From positions 1 to 11,484 of the forward strand of contig JAYGED010000111.1 of the NCBI GenBank assembly GCA_046582565.1: a DNA stretch of 11,484 bases, read 5' to 3'. The notes under the pieces were generated by a model. That model did no database searches and was not told the origin of the DNA. It was given only the letters and a program-made list of their open reading frames with translations. A program made the position numbers and the translations under genes. Source of the DNA: JAYGED01 sp046582565. Lineage in GTDB: Bacteria; Pseudomonadota; Alphaproteobacteria; JAAXGF01. Shown piece by piece: positions 6,275 to 11,484 of the stretch (position 1 is its first letter; each line of letters starts with the position of its first letter).

Positions 6275-7339
6275 TTGTTGATCATTATTTTCAGGCAGCT
6301 ATTTGACGCTGAATCTTTTACCTACAGCTATCTGCTGGCGAGTCGCCATGGCGGAGAGGCGCTGATCATAGATTCGGTTTTGGGCCGCGTTGATCGCTAT
6401 ATGCAGCTGCTCGATGAGTTGGACCTCAGGCTGGTCAAGGTTGTCGATACCCATGTTCACACCGATCATATCACCGGCATGGGCGCACTGCGTGACCGGA
6501 CGCAATGCGTCACGGTAATGGGCGAGGAAAGCCCCGCCGATGTGGTTTTCATGCGCGTCAAAGATGGTGAGACCATCGATATCGAGGGCATTTCCCTCGA
6601 GGCAATCCACACCCCCGGCCACACGTCCGATTCCTATTGCTTTCGGCTGGCCGACCGGGTGTTCACCGGCGATACGCTTTTGATCCGGGGAACCGGGCGA
6701 ACGGATTTTCAAGCCGGCGATTCGCGCGACGCCTATGATTCCCTGTTCAACAAACTGCTGGTCCTGCCCGACGAGACCCTGGTTTATCCGGGCCATGATT
6801 ATAAGGGCGATACGGTCAGCACCATCGGTGAGAAGCGGGCGCACAACCCGCGCCTCCAGGTCAGCAGCGTCGATGAATATGTCGAGATCATGGATAACCT
6901 CAACCTGCCGAACCCCAAGCAGATGGATGTGGCGGTACCCGCCAACATCAGCATCGGCGCCAGCCAGGAAGCCGCCGGCGACGACCTGGCGGCCTGGTCG
7001 GTGAGCTGCGAGCAGCTCATCGGGTGGATTGATTCTGACGCCGACCTGCTGATCGATTTGCGTGAAGACAACGAGCGGGCCCGCGACGGCGTTATCGAAG
7101 GCTCGGTGCATGCGCCCTATACCCGGCTCACTCAGTTCGTTGAGTCCGGCGGCATGCTGCGCCAGATGGCAAGCGGCAAGCGGCTAATTTTCTACTGCGC
7201 CTTCGGCGAACGCTCGGCCCTCGCCGTGCGCGCCGCCATGGATGCTGGGCTAGATGACGTCTGCCACCTGGTCGGTGGAATTAAGGCATGGACTCAAGCG
7301 GGCGGCCCAATAAACCAAAACAACCCTATCTCACGATAA
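6275..7339 (+). CDS. persulfide dioxygenase-rhodanese fusion (ETHE1-like)
   Basis: Such proteins oxidise glutathione persulfide to sulfite with O2 and carry a sulfurtransferase domain that moves sulfane sulfur between thiols; they act in the cytoplasm in sulfide detoxification. The N-terminal metallo-beta-lactamase domain (residues 1-230) has THVHTDH (59-65), His116 in IHTPGHT, Asp133 in FTGDTLL and His174 in YPGHDY. His60, His116 and Asp133 fit the 2-His-1-carboxylate iron site of ETHE1, and GTGRTDFQ is the family signature. The C-terminal rhodanese domain (about 245-345) has the active loop YCAFGERS with Cys308. The start is uncertain: TTG 6275 and TTG 6278 are in frame just before the conserved IFRQLFDAESFTY, and I see no good Shine-Dalgarno. 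It starts 33 nt after the broken kinase and overlaps the convergent protease gene by 14 bp at its end. Confidence 0.88.
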   Translation: MLIIIFRQLFDAESFTYSYLLASRHGGEALIIDSVLGRVDRYMQLLDELDLRLVKVVDTHVHTDHITGMGALRDRTQCVTVMGEESPADVVFMRVKDGETIDIEGISLEAIHTPGHTSDSYCFRLADRVFTGDTLLIRGTGRTDFQAGDSRDAYDSLFNKLLVLPDETLVYPGHDYKGDTVSTIGEKRAHNPRLQVSSVDEYVEIMDNLNLPNPKQMDVAVPANISIGASQEAAGDDLAAWSVSCEQLIGWIDSDADLLIDLREDNERARDGVIEGSVHAPYTRLTQFVESGGMLRQMASGKRLIFYCAFGERSALAVRAAMDAGLDDVCHLVGGIKAWTQAGGPINQNNPISR

Positions 7340-8690
7340 CAAATAGCTGCGATGCGCCGCGGCGCAGTTTGATCACCAGCTTGTTCGCGTCTGCCGCCAA
7401 GGCTTCGCGGAATCTGTCCATATCGGGGGTGGCCAACTGGTTGACCCCGGTGATGACGTCGCCTAGGCGCAACCCGGTCTGCCAGGCCGGGCTTGATTGC
7501 GCCACCTTGACGACAAGCACGCCTTCAATCTTGCCGAACAGGGGCGACTCAGCGCTCATCGGTCCGACGATCATGCCGGCGAGCCTGCGCGTCGGGCCCT
7601 GTCTATCGATGGCGGTGTTCGGCGGGACCGAGACTTCGGCATTGAGGGTAAGCACATCGCCGTCGCGCTTGATGGTCAGTTCGACAATTGCGCCGACCCG
7701 CAGCAGGCCGATCTTGTTGCGGACGTCCATCACACCCTTAACCGGCTGGCCGTCGATGGCGATCACCACATCGCCTTTGCGTAAGCCCGCAACCGCCGCT
7801 GGTGATCCCTGTCCGACCCGCTTGACCAGGGCGCCCTCGGTGAAGTCGAGGCCGAGGGCTTCGGCGATTTCCGGCGTCAGATCCTGGGCGTCGACGCCGA
7901 GCAGGCCGCGCCGTACCTCGCCGTAGGACACCAACTGGTCCATCACCTGGCGCGCCATGTTGGTGGGTATGGCGAAGCCGATGCCGACGTTGCCGCCGCC
8001 GCGATCCAGGATCGCCGTGTTGATGCCGATCAACTCGCCGCCGAGGGTGACCAGGGCGCCGCCCGAATTGCCCGGATTGATCGAGGCGTCGGTCTGAATG
8101 AAATCCTCGAAGCCTTCGATGCCCAGGCCGCTGCGCCTGAGCGCGCTGACGATGCCCGAGGTCACGGTTTGGCCGATGCCGTAGGGGTTGCCGATGGCGA
8201 CGACGAAATCGCCGACCTCAAGGCGATCGGAATCGCCCATCTCCAGGGCCGTGAGGTTTTCCGCCGGGATGCTGAGAACGGCGATATCGGTGGCAGGATC
8301 CGCGCCGATCAGCGTGGCCTCGAACTGACGCCGGTCGCGCAGGGTGACGACGATCTTGTCCGCATTGGCGATGACATGGTTGTTGGTCAGCACATAGCCC
8401 TTCTCGGCGTCGACGATGACGCCTGAGCCGACACTCTCCACGGTCCGTTCACGCGGCTGCGGCGCCAGGTTGAAGAAGCGGCGGAAAAACGGGTCGGCGA
8501 GCAGGGGGTTTTGACGGATTTTAACCTTGCTCTGAGTGGCGATATTGACCACAGCCGGGGTGATCCGCTTGAGCATCGGAGCCAGGGTCGGCAGCGCCTG
8601 GCCGTCCACCGCCACGGGCAAGCCGGCCAGAACAGGGGCGACCATGATGGCAAGAGAGAGGAGGGCGACGGCGAGATAACGCTTCAGCAT
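7326..8690 (-). CDS. periplasmic serine protease, HtrA/DegP-Q family (Do)
   Basis: HtrA proteases degrade or refold damaged proteins in the periplasm as trimers or larger cages. From ATG 8690 the protein has 454 residues. It starts with a signal peptide (MLKRYLAVALLSLAIMVAPV, cleavage probably after VLA at about 22), then a trypsin-like domain with the triad His105 (LTNNHVI), Asp135 (DPATDIAVL) and Ser209 (NPGNSGGAL), and two PDZ domains at about 265-345 and 375-450. The conserved LLGVDAQDLTPEIAEALGL opens PDZ1. The frame is open to 8825, but ATG 8690 has AAGGA 6 nt upstream and begins exactly at the signal peptide. The gene diverges from rpsD, whose promoter lies within its upstream region. 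Its stop (TAG) lies inside the end of the convergent dioxygenase gene. Whether it is DegP or DegQ by function cannot be told. Confidence 0.93.
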   Translation of the reverse strand: MLKRYLAVALLSLAIMVAPVLAGLPVAVDGQALPTLAPMLKRITPAVVNIATQSKVKIRQNPLLADPFFRRFFNLAPQPRERTVESVGSGVIVDAEKGYVLTNNHVIANADKIVVTLRDRRQFEATLIGADPATDIAVLSIPAENLTALEMGDSDRLEVGDFVVAIGNPYGIGQTVTSGIVSALRRSGLGIEGFEDFIQTDASINPGNSGGALVTLGGELIGINTAILDRGGGNVGIGFAIPTNMARQVMDQLVSYGEVRRGLLGVDAQDLTPEIAEALGLDFTEGALVKRVGQGSPAAVAGLRKGDVVIAIDGQPVKGVMDVRNKIGLLRVGAIVELTIKRDGDVLTLNAEVSVPPNTAIDRQGPTRRLAGMIVGPMSAESPLFGKIEGVLVVKVAQSSPAWQTGLRLGDVITGVNQLATPDMDRFREALAADANKLVIKLRRGASQLFVIVR

Positions 8691-8741
8691 CGATAATCCT
8701 TGGAATAAGCGCGAAAACCGTCTCCAAATGGGCAAAACGGT

Positions 8742-8769
8742 TTGACAATAGCAAGGGCGACCGTATATT
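8742..8769 (+). promoter_or_regulatory. sigma70-type promoter of rpsD
   Basis: TTGACA (8742-8747) is a perfect -35 box and TATATT (8764-8769) a near-perfect -10 box, with a 16-bp spacer. Transcription should start near 8776, giving a leader of nearly 70 nt before rpsD. The -35 box overlaps one arm of an AACCGT-N15-ACGGTT inverted repeat (8716-8742), which could be an operator or chance. Confidence 0.8.
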
Positions 8770-8778
8770 ACGGCCTCT

Positions 8779-8808
8779 CGCGGAACGCCAGCGTTTCCCG
8801 CGCTTTTT
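8779..8808 (+). terminator. terminator-like hairpin in the rpsD leader, possible attenuator
   Basis: Just after the predicted transcription start, CGCGGAACG (8779-8787) can pair with CGTTTCCCGCG (8792-8802), with two single-base bulges and a 4-nt loop. The next bases are CTTTTTG, so the structure has the stem plus U-run form of an intrinsic terminator. It is upstream of rpsD on the coding strand and inside its mRNA leader, 36 nt before the start codon, where it could act as an attenuator, an mRNA stabiliser or an S4-binding element. Confidence 0.45.
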
Positions 8809-8843
8809 GTTATCTTATCATTCAAAAATCAGAAGGTCGCCGT

Positions 8844-9461
8844 ATGACCAAGCGTTTGTCATCGAAATATAAAATTTGCCGCCGCCTTGGCGTCAACCTG
8901 TGGGGCCGCCCCAAGAGCCCAACGAACAAGCGCGATTACGGACCCGGCCAGCATGGCCAGCGTCGCCGCAAGCCGACCGACTACGGCATTCAGCTCGCCG
9001 CCAAGCAGAAACTGCGCGGCTATTATGGCAACATCACCGAGCATCAGTTCCGCAGGACATATGCCGAAGCAGCGCGCCTGCGTGGCGACACCGGCGAAAA
9101 TCTTATCGGTCTGCTCGAGCGTCGCCTCGACGCGGTGATCTATCGGCTCAAGTTTGTGCCCACGGTTTTTGCCGCGCGCCAGTTCGTCAATCACGGCCAT
9201 GTCAAGGTCAACGGCAAGCGGGTCAACATCCCGAGTTACCGGGTGAGCGAGGGCGACACCATCGAGCTGCGCGAGAAATCACGCGAACTCGGCATCGTGC
9301 TCGAAGCGGTCGGCTCGCCCGAGCGCGACGTGCCGGCCTACCTCGATGTGGATCACCGCAAGATGAACGGCACATTTATCAGAGTGCCGGAATTCGCCGA
9401 GGTTCCCTATCCGGTGCGCATGGAGCCCAATCTGGTCATCGAGTACTACTCGAAGAACTAG
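8844..9461 (+). CDS. rpsD: 30S ribosomal protein S4
   Basis: S4 is a primary 16S rRNA-binding protein that nucleates assembly of the small-subunit body and helps set translational accuracy. The product has 205 residues, the usual alphaproteobacterial length. It begins MTKRLSSKYKICRRLGVNLW, followed by the basic stretch GPGQHGQRRRKPTDYG. The S4 RNA-binding fold at about 95-155 includes LERRLDAVIYRLKFVPTVFA and ARQFVNHGHVKVNGKRVNIP, and the protein ends LVIEYYSKN. Only Cys12 is present in the N-terminal region, so this is the zinc-free form. ATG 8844 has AGAAGG (8831-8836) 7 nt upstream. It stands alone under its own promoter instead of in an alpha-operon cluster. The stop TAG lies inside the end of the convergent decarboxylase gene, and no terminator hairpin follows. 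Confidence 0.97.
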   Translation: MTKRLSSKYKICRRLGVNLWGRPKSPTNKRDYGPGQHGQRRRKPTDYGIQLAAKQKLRGYYGNITEHQFRRTYAEAARLRGDTGENLIGLLERRLDAVIYRLKFVPTVFAARQFVNHGHVKVNGKRVNIPSYRVSEGDTIELREKSRELGIVLEAVGSPERDVPAYLDVDHRKMNGTFIRVPEFAEVPYPVRMEPNLVIEYYSKN

Positions 9462-10842
9462 GGCTGCCTTTTAAAATCGCATCCACCGAGCGGTCTATAT
9501 CCTCTCGCGTCGTACTCCAGTTTGACACCGACAATCGCATGGCCACTTTGCCGTGCCAGGTGGTCTCCCCCATCCAGCAGGTGCCGTCGGCCTGGGCCGC
9601 GGCGATCACCGCTCGGGTCGCATCGTCGTCGTCGCCGAAACGCGCCATCACCTGATTGATCACCACCTCATTGAGGATTTCGACGCCGGGTGCATCGCCG
9701 AGACGCTGCGCCATGTGCTGCGCATGATCGCAGCAGCGCTCGATCATCGCCGCCAGGCCGTCGCGTCCGAGGTGGCGAATGGCAGCATAGATCGGCACGC
9801 CGCGCGGCCGGCGCGAAGATTCCACCACCCAGTCGCCGCGATCCCGGGCGCTGTCCTCGTCCTTCAACAGATAACTTCCGCTTATCGTCATGGCCGCCCG
9901 ATGGGCCTCTGGGTTTGCTGTCATGACGATGCCTGAATCATAGGGCACGTTGAGCCATTTATGGCCGTCGGCGGCCCATGAGTCGGCGCGCTCAACGCCC
10001 GCCACCAGGTGACGGTATGCAGGCGAGACGGCGGCCCACAGTCCGAAGGCGCCGTCCACATGGAGCCAGGCGTCATGGGCCTGACAGGCGTCGGCGATGG
10101 GTGTGAAAGGATCGAAGGCGCCGCTGTTCACGTTGCCCGCCTGGGTAATCACGATGGTCGGACCCGAGAGGCTTGCCAGGGCCGTCGCCAGGGCGTCGGC
10201 GCGCATGCAGCCCTGATCGTCGGCATCGATTCGGATCACCCTCTCACGCCCCATACCGAGCATCTGCAAGGCGGCGAAGATCGAGCCATGGGCCTCGGCG
10301 CCGACCACCACATTGATCTGTGGCGCGCCGAACAACCCCTGAGCCTCGACGTCCCAGTTGGCCCGCGACAGCAGGGCATGGCGGGCAGCCGCCAGGCCGG
10401 TGAAGTTGGCCATGTTGCAGCCGGTGGTGAAGCCCGTACTGATCTCGCGGTCCCGGCCCGAAAGCCCAAACAGGTCGACAAGCCAGCCCGCCGCGATCTC
10501 CTCGATCACCGCCACGGCGGGAGAGCAGACATACATGCTGCCGGCGATATCCCAGGTGGTGACCATCCAGTCGGCGGCGACGGATGCCGGCAGAGAGCCG
10601 CCATGGACAAAGCCGAAATAGCGCGGCCCGACGCAGGCGACGATGCCGGGGTCGGCGTCGGCGACGAGCTGCTCGATGACATCCAGGGGGTCTTCGCCCT
10701 GGTCGGCGAGGGGCCGGTCGAGGGCGGCGTAAAGTTTTCCATGATCCACGGTTGGCCCGACCGGACGTTCGCCAAGGCTATTGAGATACTCCAGGGCGAA
10801 TTCGGTGGTGCGCCGCAGCAGCGGGTCGTAACGGTCAGACAT
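9436..10842 (-). CDS. PLP-dependent group II amino-acid decarboxylase family protein
   Basis: The 468-residue protein belongs to the fold-type I, group II decarboxylases (aromatic-L-amino-acid, glutamate and related decarboxylases), which release CO2 from an amino acid through a PLP Schiff base. Landmarks are PRYFGFVHGG (73-82), GFTTGCNMANFTGLAAARHA (137-156), His185 in AEAHGS that would stack on PLP, HVDGAFG with Asp263 that would pair with the pyridine nitrogen, and DGHKWLNVPYDSG, where Lys295 is the PLP lysine. The substrate cannot be read from the sequence. ATG 10842 follows the epimerase stop by 5 nt, with GGGGAT as ribosome binding site, so the two genes are almost certainly cotranscribed. 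The last residues, GSPSSSSSTR, are encoded on the opposite strand of the rpsD 3' end and look like a late extension. Confidence 0.9.
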   Translation of the reverse strand: MSDRYDPLLRRTTEFALEYLNSLGERPVGPTVDHGKLYAALDRPLADQGEDPLDVIEQLVADADPGIVACVGPRYFGFVHGGSLPASVAADWMVTTWDIAGSMYVCSPAVAVIEEIAAGWLVDLFGLSGRDREISTGFTTGCNMANFTGLAAARHALLSRANWDVEAQGLFGAPQINVVVGAEAHGSIFAALQMLGMGRERVIRIDADDQGCMRADALATALASLSGPTIVITQAGNVNSGAFDPFTPIADACQAHDAWLHVDGAFGLWAAVSPAYRHLVAGVERADSWAADGHKWLNVPYDSGIVMTANPEAHRAAMTISGSYLLKDEDSARDRGDWVVESSRRPRGVPIYAAIRHLGRDGLAAMIERCCDHAQHMAQRLGDAPGVEILNEVVINQVMARFGDDDDATRAVIAAAQADGTCWMGETTWHGKVAMRLSVSNWSTTREDIDRSVDAILKGSPSSSSSTR

Positions 10843-10847
10843 AGTGG

Positions 10848-11484
10848 TTATCCCCAGAGAGCGGTTTCGGGCGGATGGATCAGGCTGCCCTCGAAGCGCA
10901 GCCCGGGCACGCGATCCTTGGTCAGCAGCAGCGGCCCGTCCAGGTCGACCATGCGGGCGCCGTTGGTCAGCAGCATGGCCGGCGCCATAGCGAGCGATGT
11001 GCCGAGATTGCAGCCCAGCATGATCTCGAGCCCGGCGGCGCGGCCCGCCGCGGCCAGAGCCAGCGCCTCGGTGAGCCCACCCGTCTTGTCGAGCTTGATG
11101 TTGATGATGTCATAGCGCCCGACCACCGCTTCCAGGGAGGTGAGGTCGCGCACGGTTTCGTCTGCCGCGATGGGAATCGAATGCGCCAGCCCTTCAAGGT
11201 GATGGCCTTCGGCGATCGGCAGCGGCTGCTCGACAAACTCGATGCACAGCGGCGCCAAGGCGTCGAGATAGCGCGGCAGCATTTCCGGCGTCCAGGCTTC
11301 GTTGGCGTCGACCGTAAGCCGCATCTCGGGCACTGCGGCGCGCACCGCCTTGACCCGCTCGATATCGCCCTCGCCGCCGAGCTTGAGCTTAAGGATTTCC
11401 CGGTCGGCGGCGCGGGCGGCGTCCTGCGCCATGACCTCGGGCGTGCCCAGGCTGATGGTCAACACGGTCAGGCAGGGCTCGGGC
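10848..11484 (-). CDS. dipeptide epimerase-like enolase-superfamily enzyme, 5' end outside window
   Basis: These enzymes (L-Ala-D/L-Glu epimerase and the related N-acetyl-D-glutamate racemase DgcA of alphaproteobacteria) invert an amino-acid stereocentre by Mg-assisted proton abstraction. The visible part has about 211 codons and lacks the N-terminal capping region; the frame stays open to the right edge, so the TTG at 11465 is not the true start. The acid-base motif is LKLKLGG, the metal ligands are the Asp of TVDANEAW, the Glu of FVEQPLP and the Asp of IAADET, and the second catalytic lysine is in INIKLDKTGG. MVDLDGPLLL carries the DxD that binds the substrate ammonium group in dipeptide epimerases. 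It ends ALWG at TAA (10848-10850), 5 nt before the decarboxylase. The exact substrate (dipeptide or N-acyl amino acid) is undecided. Confidence 0.88.
   Translation of the reverse strand, partial: PEPCLTVLTISLGTPEVMAQDAARAADREILKLKLGGEGDIERVKAVRAAVPEMRLTVDANEAWTPEMLPRYLDALAPLCIEFVEQPLPIAEGHHLEGLAHSIPIAADETVRDLTSLEAVVGRYDIINIKLDKTGGLTEALALAAAGRAAGLEIMLGCNLGTSLAMAPAMLLTNGARMVDLDGPLLLTKDRVPGLRFEGSLIHPPETALWG

Noticed and set aside
6299..7111. 270-codon minus-strand open frame opposite the dioxygenase
   Set aside because: It is antisense to a gene with complete metal and rhodanese motifs, and shows no family features of its own.
8691..8825. N-terminal 45-residue extension of HtrA
   Set aside because: It would place the signal peptide internally and run through the rpsD promoter. 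ATG 8690 has its own Shine-Dalgarno.
10009..11115. 368-codon plus-strand open frame opposite the decarboxylase and epimerase
   Set aside because: It crosses two genes with intact catalytic motifs on the minus strand. Its composition (Gly, Asp, His, Arg rich, no domain) fits an antisense shadow.

Overview
The window looks like a chromosomal segment of an alphaproteobacterium, probably Rhodospirillales-like. The evidence is the GC-rich coding sequence, a 205-residue ribosomal protein S4 with only one cysteine in its N-terminal region, a PAS/PAS/GAF histidine kinase of alphaproteobacterial style, and a persulfide dioxygenase-rhodanese fusion. This placement comes from reading family resemblance, not from a search.

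Positions 1-1650 are a decayed, mobile-element-scarred region. The left edge holds the 5' part of an IS3-family orfA (minus strand) killed by an in-frame TAG, ending near 251 and possibly sitting in an older gene whose tail may run to 377. A small five-helix EamA/DMT membrane protein (461-931, plus) is intact. After a non-coding stretch come the right end and transposase C-terminus of an IS256-family element (1203-1429, minus). It is joined abruptly to the C-terminus of a SAM-dependent methyltransferase (about 1432-1650, plus). Both genes lost their 5' parts at the same junction.

Positions 1696-7339 hold glpD (aerobic glycerol-3-phosphate dehydrogenase, minus), a divergent large membrane sensor histidine kinase (3505-6241, plus) and, in the kinase's direction, a persulfide dioxygenase-rhodanese gene (6275-7339). 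The kinase is broken by a frameshift (4643-4656) and an amber stop (5849-5851). Its first PAS domain carries a FixL-like haem-histidine motif, so in its intact form it may have sensed oxygen or a related gas.

Positions 7326-11484 are dense and intact: a periplasmic HtrA/DegP-type protease (minus), rpsD (plus) with a clear sigma70 promoter and a terminator-like hairpin in its leader, and a minus-strand pair of a dipeptide-epimerase-like enolase-superfamily enzyme (cut by the right edge) and a group II PLP-dependent decarboxylase, 5 nt apart. Two convergent pairs overlap tail to tail (persulfide dioxygenase/htrA by 14 bp, rpsD/decarboxylase by 26 bp).

I see no CRISPR array, tRNA, rRNA or complete mobile element, and no clearly new multi-gene system. 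The most interesting points are the doubly broken FixL-like kinase beside the sulfur gene, the IS256/methyltransferase junction, the rpsD leader hairpin and the epimerase-decarboxylase pair.
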